Of a stretch of 64,000 nucleotides of DNA, positions 26,507 to 33,913 are shown in pieces. Source of the DNA: Aquabacterium sp029268225 (GTDB taxonomy: Bacteria > Pseudomonadota > Gammaproteobacteria > Burkholderiales > Burkholderiaceae_C); the NCBI RefSeq assembly GCF_037482285.1, contig NZ_JBBEYB010000004.1, positions 62,001 to 126,000 of the forward strand, written 5' to 3'. Positions within the stretch are counted from its first letter, which is position 1, and every line of letters begins with the position of its first letter. Under the pieces are notes generated by a model. The model was not told the origin of the DNA, made no database searches, and saw nothing but the letters and a program-made list of their open reading frames with translations. The translations under genes were made by a program, and so were the position numbers.

Positions 26507-27769
26507 ATGTCGCAACTCGAAAAAAATTCCGCCAATCAGCCTGAATTTCCTGTAACGGAACGTGTGCAAGAGGCCTTGGCCGTCACGCAGCGGGGCGTGG
26601 ACGAGCTATTGCCGGAGGCGGAATGGGTGCGCAAGCTGGCCCGATCCGAGGCCACGGGCACCCCTTTGCGCATCAAGCTCGGTCTGGATCCGACGGCGCC
26701 TGACATCCACCTGGGGCACACCGTGGTGCTCAACAAGTTGCGTCAACTGCAAGACTTGGGGCACTCGGTGATCTTCCTGATCGGTGATTTCACGTCCTTG
26801 ATCGGGGATCCATCGGGACGCAACACCACTCGTCCGCCTTTGACGGCCGAGCAGATCAAGGTCAACGCTGAAACCTACTACCGCCAGGCCAGTTTGGTGC
26901 TGGACGACAGCAAAACCGAGGTTCGCTACAACAGTGAGTGGTGTGACGCTTTGGGTGCCCGCGGCATGATCCAGCTGGCCAGTCGATACACGGTGGCCCG
27001 CATGATGGAGCGCAATGACTTCCACGATCGCTTCCACGCGGGCACATCGATCAGCGTTCATGAGTTTCTTTACCCGCTGATGCAGGGCTACGACTCGGTG
27101 GCCTTGAAATCCGACCTCGAGATTGGCGGCACCGACCAGAAGTTCAATTTGCTGATGGGGCGTCACCTGCAGGCGGAGTACGGGCAGGAGGCGCAGTGCA
27201 TTTTGACGATGCCTTTGTTGGAGGGGCTGGACGGGGTTGAGAAGATGTCCAAGTCCAAGAACAACTACATCGGCATCAGCGAAGCACCCAACACCATGTT
27301 CGCCAAGCTGATGAGCATCAGTGACGAGTTGATGTGGAAGTACTTCACCTTGCTGAGCTTCCGACCGATGGCGGAGATCGAGCGCATGAAGGCCGAATGT
27401 GCGGCTGGGCGCAATCCGCGCGATGCCAAGGTGTTGTTGGGGCAAGAGATCGTCAACCGCTTCCATGGCGCGCAGGCGGCAGAAGACGCGCTGGCGGACT
27501 TTGTGAACCGTTCCAAGGGGGGGGTGCCCGACGACATTCCCGAGGTGGCGCTCAGTCTGCCCGACGATGGCACAGGCCTGGGCATCGGTGCATTGCTCAA
27601 GCAAGCCGGACTGGTGCCTTCCACCAGCGAGGCCCTGCGCATGATCGAGCAGGGCGGCGTGAAGGTCGATGGTGGCGCCGTGCGAGACAAGGCACTGAAA
27701 CTGCCGTCCGGGACCTATGTTGTACAGGTGGGCAAGCGCAAGTTTGCCAAAGTGGTCGTAAAAGGGTGA
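26507..27769 (+). CDS. tyrS: Tyrosyl-tRNA synthetase
   Basis: 420 residues with the class I motifs HLGHTVVLNKLRQLQ (HIGH type, near residue 68) and KMSKSKNNYIG (KMSKS, near 246), and a C-terminal S4 RNA-binding domain (EALRMIEQGGVKVDG). It charges tRNA-Tyr in the cytosol. It is divergent from the M23 peptidase gene. An ATG at 26507 with TCGGTTCATC before it has only a weak ribosome-binding site. Confidence 0.97.
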   Translation: MSQLEKNSANQPEFPVTERVQEALAVTQRGVDELLPEAEWVRKLARSEATGTPLRIKLGLDPTAPDIHLGHTVVLNKLRQLQDLGHSVIFLIGDFTSLIGDPSGRNTTRPPLTAEQIKVNAETYYRQASLVLDDSKTEVRYNSEWCDALGARGMIQLASRYTVARMMERNDFHDRFHAGTSISVHEFLYPLMQGYDSVALKSDLEIGGTDQKFNLLMGRHLQAEYGQEAQCILTMPLLEGLDGVEKMSKSKNNYIGISEAPNTMFAKLMSISDELMWKYFTLLSFRPMAEIERMKAECAAGRNPRDAKVLLGQEIVNRFHGAQAAEDALADFVNRSKGGVPDDIPEVALSLPDDGTGLGIGALLKQAGLVPSTSEALRMIEQGGVKVDGGAVRDKALKLPSGTYVVQVGKRKFAKVVVKG

Positions 27770-28012
27770 TTTGGCGTCATTAGGGGGTTGCCCCGACGCC
27801 TGAATGCGGGGGATTTTGGGCTCCACTGGTGGTTTCCTGAGGCGATAAGCACGCGTTCAGGGGGAGTCGGCCGTTGTCGGAGATGTGGCACGTCGTTAAT
27901 CTGAGACCCAACAGACACACACAAGTCTGGGCCGGTCGAAGGAATACGCGGATGCCTTCTGACAGAAGCAGAGAAGTTTCAAAGGGCCGCTTTGTTTCAA
28001 GTGGAGATAGAC
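27770..28012. other. Intergenic region before the PEP-CTERM gene
   Basis: A 243-bp stretch with no gene that I can support. TGGCACG at 27886-27892 looks like a sigma-54 -24 element, but the expected -12 GC is absent. GTGGAG before the ATG at 28013 is the ribosome-binding site. No clear tyrS terminator is visible. Confidence 0.4.
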
Positions 28013-28807
28013 ATGAAATTTGCATTCAAGAGCATCGTTGTTGCTACTGCTTTCGTTGCTGCAGGTGCCGCTAACGCCAGCACCGTGCTGCAAGCTGGCA
28101 ACCTGAACACCTTCGTGCCGACCGGCAACGGTTCGCAAGAGGTGTACTTTGCCAGCGGCTCCGGTACTCTGACTTTCAGCCAAACCCTGATTGATGCTCT
28201 GAATACCGGTGGCGTGGAAGTGCAAGCCGCTGGTGGCGCGCTGTCGAACATCGTCGGTGCCCCTGGTGAATACACCGCCGTGGGCGTGAGCGCTCCGGTG
28301 AGCACCCTGACGGTTGGCGCTGGCGGCCTCATCGAGCAAGCCCAAAGCGTCGGTGGTGCCACCCAGATCGCAGGTTTTGTGAAGGGTGTGTCCTACGGTG
28401 GCACCATCAGCGTGACCAACCTGCGTATCGACATGGTCAACAAGAACATCTACGCCGACTTCGTTGGCGCAGGTAAGAACAGCACTGGCGCTACCGTCAA
28501 CGTGAACGCGACCAACGTGCTGGCATGGACCTTTACCGACATCGCTGGCCCGACCAACATCACTGGTCCTGGCACGTTCGACACCACTCTGTCCGGCTTG
28601 GCGCTGACCACAGAGGGCTTCAACAACCTCAAGAACGGTCTGGGCCTGTACTCCATCGGTCTGATTGCTCTGCAAGGTGCTGCAGCTGACTTCGGTACCC
28701 TGACTTCCAGCATCACCGTGGCCGTTCCTGAGCCCTCCACCTACGCTCTGATGGGCCTGGGTCTGGTCGGTATCGGCTTCGCTGCCCGCCGTCGCGCTGC
28801 CAAGTAA
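28013..28807 (+). CDS. PEP-CTERM sorting-domain secreted protein
   Basis: A 264-residue exported protein with a signal peptide (MKFAFKSIVVATAFVAAGAA, cleavage near NA/ST at 22-23) and a C-terminal PEP-CTERM tag. The tag is VPEPSTYALMGLGLVGIGF followed by AARRRAAK, at residues 238-264. Such tags are recognised by exosortase/EpsH, which is not in this window. The body is rich in Gly, Ala, Thr and Val, probably beta-structured. Residues 70-165 resemble the secreted protein at 30632 (shared pattern TNLRIDMVNKNIYADF / ANFTIDFAKNQVLADT). The function is unknown; surface or matrix display is inferred from the tag. Confidence 0.88.
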   Translation: MKFAFKSIVVATAFVAAGAANASTVLQAGNLNTFVPTGNGSQEVYFASGSGTLTFSQTLIDALNTGGVEVQAAGGALSNIVGAPGEYTAVGVSAPVSTLTVGAGGLIEQAQSVGGATQIAGFVKGVSYGGTISVTNLRIDMVNKNIYADFVGAGKNSTGATVNVNATNVLAWTFTDIAGPTNITGPGTFDTTLSGLALTTEGFNNLKNGLGLYSIGLIALQGAAADFGTLTSSITVAVPEPSTYALMGLGLVGIGFAARRRAAK

Positions 28808-28853
28808 TCGCTGCGCGATCGCTGCGTCCCCGCCTCGTGTGGGGCGCTATCTG

Positions 28854-28890
28854 AAGCCGCTCAGTGCAATTGCTGGGCGGCTTTTGTCTT
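28854..28890 (+). terminator. Terminator of the PEP-CTERM gene
   Basis: AAGCCGCTCAG pairs with CTGGGCGGCTT (one mismatch) around an 8-nt loop, followed by TTGTCTT. It lies about 45 bp after the stop codon, so the OmpW-like gene probably has its own promoter or depends on read-through. Confidence 0.7.
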
Positions 28891-28926
28891 GATTGGTTTC
28901 TTGTCGGCACTTCTTCCGGAGTTTTC

Positions 28927-30228
28927 ATGTTCAATCCCGTGCGTAGTCGCTTTTCCCTGGCTGTGGGTGCTCTGTTTGCTGTGGCAGCGCTGCCCGCTTC
29001 GGCTGGTCCTTCCGTTGAAGACAGCTTGGCACTCAGCATGAGCAAGGGTGTTCGGGATCGCATGTTCTGGAATTTGAGTGTGATCAGCACCAAAACCAAA
29101 ACCAAATCAGAGCAGCCGCGAGATCTGACGCCGGAGATCGTGCGCATTTCCGATTTGATCGACATGAAGGATCAGTTGGCCGAGGATTTGCTGGCTCGCA
29201 CAGGGGTGGATGCGCGTCTTTCGACCAATCCCGTGAACCTGACCGGTGGCGGAGCTGCCGCGGTCAATGTGAGAAACGCTCTGCAAACCGAGCAGGACTT
29301 CATCGACTACTACAAGATCAAGTACTACGGTGAACCAGGTGCGCCTGGTTTGACGGGGATCGGTTTGCTGGACGCTGCGCTGGTCGAGGATTATGGTTTT
29401 GAGTCCGGCGCAGGGTATTTGACAACCCCTCAGGGCATTCGCGCGAAAGCAGGTAATCCGTCGAGTACCGTGGCCATGAGTGTGGGGTACTACTTGAACG
29501 ACGCACACAACTGGGCGGTTGAGGCGTTGGTGCTTGGTGCGCCGGTCCGGGCCACCATTCAGGGCGCTGGGACGAATGATGCAGGGGCGCCGAATCAATT
29601 GGCTGGCCGTGACATCATCAAAACCAAAATGCTGCCGCCCATTGTGAAGTTTGGCTACTACTTCGGGGATCGCTCCTGGTGGGCCAGACCCTATGTCGGT
29701 GTGGGTGCGATGTACACCATTTTCTTTGACACGAAGACAACGTCATACTTCGATCAGTACAACGGCGGGACGGGGAAGACGTCAGTTTCGATCAAGAATG
29801 CATTTGGCGTGGGTCCGTTTGTTGGCTTGGAAAGCGGAGACTTGTCCGGTTGGAAGGTGTCCCTTTCTGTCGGGCGCATCAAGTTCTCCACCGAGGCGAC
29901 CTTGGTGTCGCGCGACACCCAGTTCCGCACGGGCGATCCCGCATTGCTTGACTACAAGGAGACAACGGGTGCAGCGATCGAGCAGGGTGAAAGCCTGCGC
30001 ACCACTGCCAACAACAATGCGACAAATGCCTACCGTGTCAAAACGGGTGATGCGTCCGCTGTCGTGAACTTCATGCCCAATGGCTTCACCACCGAATTGA
30101 TGCGTGACTTGGCTGCGTACAAGCAAAGTCAGGGTGAGGGGGACGGAAGTCTGGGAACGTTCGTCAGAAAGCAAAAGAGCACTTTGGACAACACCTTGTT
30201 CATGTTGTCGATTGGGAAGAATTTCTGA
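28927..30228 (+). CDS. OmpW-like outer membrane protein, unusually long
   Basis: The 433-residue product starts at ATG 28927 behind CGGAG. It has a signal peptide (cleavage near ASA/GP, residue 27) and ends in IGKNF, the terminal phenylalanine used by the BAM complex. Residues about 170-300 carry the OmpW pattern: VGYYLNDAHNWAVEALV, KTKMLPPIVKFGYYFG and RPYVGVGAMYTIFFD. OmpW proteins are usually 200-230 residues. Here about 140 residues precede the barrel core and about 110 near the C-terminus (DTQFRTGDPALLDYKE...) look like an inserted loop. It is a probable small-solute porin; the substrate is unknown. Confidence 0.82.
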   Translation: MFNPVRSRFSLAVGALFAVAALPASAGPSVEDSLALSMSKGVRDRMFWNLSVISTKTKTKSEQPRDLTPEIVRISDLIDMKDQLAEDLLARTGVDARLSTNPVNLTGGGAAAVNVRNALQTEQDFIDYYKIKYYGEPGAPGLTGIGLLDAALVEDYGFESGAGYLTTPQGIRAKAGNPSSTVAMSVGYYLNDAHNWAVEALVLGAPVRATIQGAGTNDAGAPNQLAGRDIIKTKMLPPIVKFGYYFGDRSWWARPYVGVGAMYTIFFDTKTTSYFDQYNGGTGKTSVSIKNAFGVGPFVGLESGDLSGWKVSLSVGRIKFSTEATLVSRDTQFRTGDPALLDYKETTGAAIEQGESLRTTANNNATNAYRVKTGDASAVVNFMPNGFTTELMRDLAAYKQSQGEGDGSLGTFVRKQKSTLDNTLFMLSIGKNF

Positions 30229-30253
30229 CCATCGGATGCTTGCTCGAAATCAG

Positions 30254-30280
30254 AAAGGGGCCGCTGGCCCCTTTTGTCTT
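30254..30280 (+). terminator. Terminator of the OmpW-like gene
   Basis: AAAGGGGCC-GCT-GGCCCCTTTTGTCTT, a strong short hairpin with a T-rich tail, 26 bp after the stop codon. Confidence 0.9.
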
Positions 30281-30541
30281 TTCGGCGATGGCTCGTTTGA
30301 ACTGGGCGCTTGATGGCGCGGCGATGTTCAAGGCAGACTGCGCGCAAGCTCAGTGCAGCTGAGGCGGTCACGGGTGGAGAGTTGTTGATGGTGCCGCCGT
30401 ATGTTCGGATGCCTGATGTTTCTAGCGATGGGTGCTGGGTGTGCGCTGGTCGTACCGATCTCGTGCAACTGAGGTCAGGCGGGGCGCCAGTCAGGGCCTG
30501 TTTCGGGTGGCTGGGGGATGCTGTAACTGTAAGCACAAATG
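30281..30541. other. Gap between two terminators
   Basis: About 260 bp between the plus-strand terminator at 30254-30280 and the minus-strand terminator at 30542-30569. I see no gene, promoter or repeat here. Confidence 0.5.
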
Positions 30542-30569
30542 AAAAACGCCCGACGGAAGTCGGGCGTTT
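30542..30569 (-). terminator. Terminator of the secreted-protein gene
   Basis: AAAAACGCCCGAC-GGAA-GTCGGGCGTTT: read on the minus strand the stem is followed by GTTTTTC, about 60 bp beyond the stop codon at 30632. Confidence 0.85.
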
Positions 30570-30631
30570 GGAAGAGGCGCTTTCTGCGAGTCGGTGGCAG
30601 CAAATTGAATGCTGCTACCGAGCAGATGCCA

Positions 30632-31309
30632 TTACAGAGCGGGCACGTAGGGCTTGGTCGAAACAGGCTTGGAGCGGAAGGCCACACCGATGTCGATGTT
30701 GATGACACCGAAGTCGATTTCGGGGATCACGATGTTGGCCAGAGCGCGGGGGATGCCCAATGCGTCAGCCGTGCCGTTCACATCCACCAGACGCAGGTCA
30801 CCCAGTTGCTCCTTCAGGCTGATGCTCAGGGGGAACTTGTACTTCAGGGCCAGTTCTTGGGTCTTGGTGAAGTTGTAGACGGGAGCTTGCGGTTGGGTGG
30901 CGCCGCCGATCACGGTCGTGTCGGCCAACACTTGGTTCTTGGCGAAGTCGATGGTGAAGTTGGCGATGGTCAGGCCGCGCTTGATGCCCGTCTTGGGGTC
31001 GGGGCGCGAGATTTCCAGGGCGGAACCGGTGGCCTTGCCGTTTTCGATCTTGATGCCACCGCTCAGGGCGATGGAGATGCTGGTGACGGGCAGGCTGAAG
31101 GTGTTGGTGGTGCCGGCGACAGGGGTGGCGTTGCCGAGGGCCTTGATGCCAACGTCAAACAGAGCGTACGACTCCAGGGCGGCGTCAGAGAAGACTTGGA
31201 AGGAGTCGGCTTGCAGGCTGTTCGTCGGGATGGTCAGGGCCTGTGCAGAGAAGGCGGACAGGGCGACAGCGGCGGCAATGGAGACGGAGCGGACTGTTGC
31301 GAAGGTCAT
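30632..31309 (-). CDS. Secreted protein of the same family as the PEP-CTERM protein, without sorting tag
   Basis: ATG 31309, behind AGGAG, gives 225 residues with a signal peptide (RSVSIAAAVALSAFSAQA, cleavage near residue 24). The longer frame to 31363 lacks a ribosome-binding site. Residues 52-150 align by eye with residues 70-165 of the protein at 28013: VGIKALGNA..., VTSISIALSGGIKI, ANFTIDFAKNQVLADT. There is no PEP-CTERM motif; the protein ends KPVSTKPYVPAL. The pattern faintly recalls HtaA-type domains, but I cannot confirm this. The pair flanks the OmpW-like gene from opposite strands. Confidence 0.78.
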   Translation of the reverse strand: MTFATVRSVSIAAAVALSAFSAQALTIPTNSLQADSFQVFSDAALESYALFDVGIKALGNATPVAGTTNTFSLPVTSISIALSGGIKIENGKATGSALEISRPDPKTGIKRGLTIANFTIDFAKNQVLADTTVIGGATQPQAPVYNFTKTQELALKYKFPLSISLKEQLGDLRLVDVNGTADALGIPRALANIVIPEIDFGVINIDIGVAFRSKPVSTKPYVPAL

Positions 31310-31363
31310 GTGGAACTCCTGTGGGTGTTTAGGGTTACGGACCGCGTTTGACGCTGTGTCCAT

Positions 31364-31384
31364 GGTTCAAATTGTTCTTGAACC
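31364..31384 (-). promoter_or_regulatory. Inverted repeat upstream of the secreted-protein gene
   Basis: GGTTCAA-ATTGTTC-TTGAACC, a perfect 7-bp dyad with a 7-bp spacer, 55 bp upstream of the start codon at 31309. It could be an operator or a leader hairpin. No other strong signal was found in 31310-31520. Confidence 0.4.
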
Positions 31385-31520
31385 GCCTGTCCACGAGGTC
31401 CCCATGAGTGAGGGGGAGGGGGCGCATTAGCTGACTCAGTTAAGGGTAAGCCTTGATTCGATCGGTGGCTGGCCGCTCAGGGTTAACCAACCCGGGGTGA
31501 GAAGGCGTCAGCGCTGCGAC

Positions 31521-32168
31521 TCAGCGCTGGGCCCGCAGCCCCGCGTGCCCTTGCAGAACCGTTCGCATGAGGGCCAAGGGGCTGACGGTGTCTTGTGTCA
31601 TGAGGATGCCCACATCATCGACTTCGACGCCCCGTGCTGGGTACTTGGCCAGCAGTCGCTGTAAATCGCGTTCGCGTTGGAGTCGGATGAGCTCGGAATA
31701 GAACTCGGCGGAAAAGCCAATGGGGTGTCCGCGGCGATGGCGGTATTCAGGGAAGACCAGCGGATCGCGGGTGACGGCTTCCCCCATGGCCTTCAAGGTG
31801 TCTGACTGCAGCAAGGGCATGTCGCCTGGCAACAGCAACCAACCGGGCGATCTGGCGCTGGCAATGACGGCAATGGCCACACCCAGTGTCATTTGATCGC
31901 TGTGGCCCGGTGGCTGATCTGGGGGCGCGTCGGGCAGCAAGATCACGCGATCCGGTGGCAGCAGGTGATGGGCCTGAGCAGCGACCATGGGAGGGGCCAC
32001 CAGCAGGACCTGCAGGCCACTGGCAAGTCCCTTGCGGATGGTGTGGTGCAGGCTGTTGAGGTGGTCGAGCGGGGCTGCATCCAAAGCATCGAGCTGGGCG
32101 TGCGGAACGGCCATCCTGGGTTGGCCTTCTGATTCGGCCAGAATGATGAGGGTAGGCGGTTCGGACAT
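31521..32168 (-). CDS. MocA/MobA-like nucleotidyltransferase with degenerate N-terminus
   Basis: 215 residues from ATG 32168. Family features are LLLPGDMPLLQSDTL (acidic metal-binding motif) and PEYRHRRGHPIGFSAEFY, as in molybdenum cofactor cytidylyltransferases. The N-terminal nucleotide motif LAAGxSxRMG is not intact: the sequence reads LIILAESEGQPRMAVP. The following K is also missing, so CTP or GTP transfer is doubtful. No molybdoenzyme or XdhC gene is nearby. It is divergent from pdxH. Confidence 0.75.
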   Translation of the reverse strand: MSEPPTLIILAESEGQPRMAVPHAQLDALDAAPLDHLNSLHHTIRKGLASGLQVLLVAPPMVAAQAHHLLPPDRVILLPDAPPDQPPGHSDQMTLGVAIAVIASARSPGWLLLPGDMPLLQSDTLKAMGEAVTRDPLVFPEYRHRRGHPIGFSAEFYSELIRLQRERDLQRLLAKYPARGVEVDDVGILMTQDTVSPLALMRTVLQGHAGLRAQR

Positions 32169-32309
32169 GGTGCGGCTCACGGTCTCGGCAGTTCACTTTG
32201 ATCCGTTTTGTTGCGTTGCACCACCGAGCCTTTACTTAAGTGCATACCCCTGAGACGGATTGACGCGGGTCATGTCACCCCTTGCAAGGTTTGACGGATA
32301 CTGAATGAC

Positions 32310-32960
32310 ATGAACAAGACATCTCACGATCTGGCGCAAATGCGCAAGAGCTACGAACGGGCTGAGTTGGATGAGACCCATGTCCGCCCGGATCCCTTGG
32401 TGCAGTTTCAGCATTGGTTCGATGCAGCCGTGCATGCCAAGGCGTTGGAAGCCAACGCCATGACCTTGGCGACCGTGGGCGCCGATGGCGGGCCGTCAAC
32501 CCGTGTGGTGCTGCTCAAGGGGCTGGATGAGCGCGGTTTGGTCTGGTACACCAACTACCAAAGCCGCAAGGGCCGCGAGTTGGCCGCGCACCCTCAGGCC
32601 GCGCTGCAGTTTTTTTGGCCGGAGCTGGAGCGCGTTGTGCGCATCGAGGGACGCGTCGAGCAGATTGCCGAGGCGGAGTCAGACGACTATTACCGAACAC
32701 GACCACTGGGTTCACGCATCGGTGCCTGGGCATCGCCACAGAGCGAAGTGATTCCGTCGCGCGAACATCTGGAGGCGAACTGGGCCACCATCCAGACGCA
32801 ACAAGGTCAGGACCCTGTCCGGCCTGCACATTGGGGGGGGTATCGCCTGGTCCCCGCGTATTGGGAGTTCTGGCAGGGCCGCCCCTCTCGGCTTCACGAC
32901 CGCATCGTGTATGTGAAGCAAGCTGACGGCAGTTGGCAGATTCAGCGTCTGGCGCCTTGA
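32310..32960 (+). CDS. pdxH: Pyridoxamine 5'-phosphate oxidase
   Basis: 216 residues, the standard PdxH length. MRKSYERAELDE, TRVVLLKGLDERGLVWYTNY and SRKGRELAAHPQAALQFFW carry FMN- and substrate-binding residues, and the C-terminus has the typical RLHDRIVY...WQIQRLAP. It oxidises PNP or PMP to PLP using FMN and oxygen. PLP serves BioF, BioA and GlyA in this same window. Confidence 0.97.
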   Translation: MNKTSHDLAQMRKSYERAELDETHVRPDPLVQFQHWFDAAVHAKALEANAMTLATVGADGGPSTRVVLLKGLDERGLVWYTNYQSRKGRELAAHPQAALQFFWPELERVVRIEGRVEQIAEAESDDYYRTRPLGSRIGAWASPQSEVIPSREHLEANWATIQTQQGQDPVRPAHWGGYRLVPAYWEFWQGRPSRLHDRIVYVKQADGSWQIQRLAP

Positions 32961-33003
32961 TGCCAGCCCGACGCGTGCGGCCTTGCGAAGGCGGGCGGCA
33001 TGT

Positions 33004-33567
33004 TCAGTCGGGCTTGAGTTGGCTTTGGAATTGCTGACGAAAGTGCGCCAGTTTGGGGGCCACCACGTAGGCGCAGTAGCCCTGGTAGGGGTGATGTTCC
33101 GCGTAGCGCTGGTGGTAGGCCTCGGCGGCGTGGTAATTGGACACGGGAGCCAGTTCCGTGACGATGGGCGCGCCAAAGACTTGGCGCTGCGTCAAGTCAT
33201 CGATCATCTGCCGGGCTGTGATGGCTTGCTGTGGCGTGTGGGTGTAAATGCCTGAACGGTATTGCGTGCCCACATCATGCCCCTGCCGATTCGGTGTGGT
33301 GGGGTCGTGGCATGCGAAAAACACCTCCAGCAAGCCTTTGAAACTGATGATGCGTGGATCGAAGCGGATGCGCACCACTTCGGCATGCCCCGTTTCGCCT
33401 GTGCACACGTCTTCATAGGTGGGCGCAGGATGGTGTCCATTGCTGTAGCCGGATTCGGCCTCGATCACGCCTTGCAGTTGATTGAAGATCGCTTCGAGGC
33501 ACCAAAAGCATCCGCCAGCCAGGGTGGCTTCTTCGTGATCCTGGTGAGGGGAGGTGGTGTTGGCCAT
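33004..33567 (-). CDS. msrA: Peptide-methionine (S)-S-oxide reductase
   Basis: ATG 33567 gives 187 residues. The catalytic motif GGCFWCLEAIFNQLQGV is near residue 19 and GYSNGHHPAPTYEDVCTGETG follows, both defining MsrA. HDVGTQYRSGIY is also conserved. It repairs S-methionine sulfoxide in proteins, an oxidative-damage defence. Confidence 0.96.
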   Translation of the reverse strand: MANTTSPHQDHEEATLAGGCFWCLEAIFNQLQGVIEAESGYSNGHHPAPTYEDVCTGETGHAEVVRIRFDPRIISFKGLLEVFFACHDPTTPNRQGHDVGTQYRSGIYTHTPQQAITARQMIDDLTQRQVFGAPIVTELAPVSNYHAAEAYHQRYAEHHPYQGYCAYVVAPKLAHFRQQFQSQLKPD

Positions 33568-33913
33568 GAAAAGGGTCGGGGTCAAAGCGCAGCAATCTAC
33601 GGTGACACAAGGCTATGCGTTGTCGCGTTTGCCTGCCTGCTGCCTCACGAAACCCCTGACGTCAGCCGTACTTTACGAGCCAGGTTGCCGTGGAGACATG
33701 GCACACAAAGATGGCACACAAACAGAAACCCCCGGGCGAAGCCGGGGGGGGAGCGGCACGAGGGCCGTCCTTGGAAAGGGCAAAGAGGAAGGTTTGCCGC
33801 TTCCCAAGACGCAGTGACTGCGTCTAGATGGTTTGCCTGCCGTGCAGACACTTGCAGGTTAAGCCAGCTGCGTGGACGACGCCAATATGTTTTGTCTATG
33901 CCCCGTCAGGGGT
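33568..33913 (-). terminator. Intergenic region with ubiD terminator
   Basis: No gene is supported in these 346 bp. The only clear element is a hairpin at about 33726-33751 (CCCCCGG-GCGAAG-CCGGGGG). On the minus strand it is followed by GTTTCTGTTT, so it probably terminates ubiD about 160 bp past its stop. A direct repeat of GGCACACAAA lies at 33700-33721. Confidence 0.55.

Noticed and set aside
27886..27901. Sigma-54 promoter before the PEP-CTERM gene (TGGCACG...)
   Set aside because: The -24 element is perfect, but the -12 position reads TAAT rather than the near-invariant GC, and PEP-CTERM control by sigma-54 is not required.
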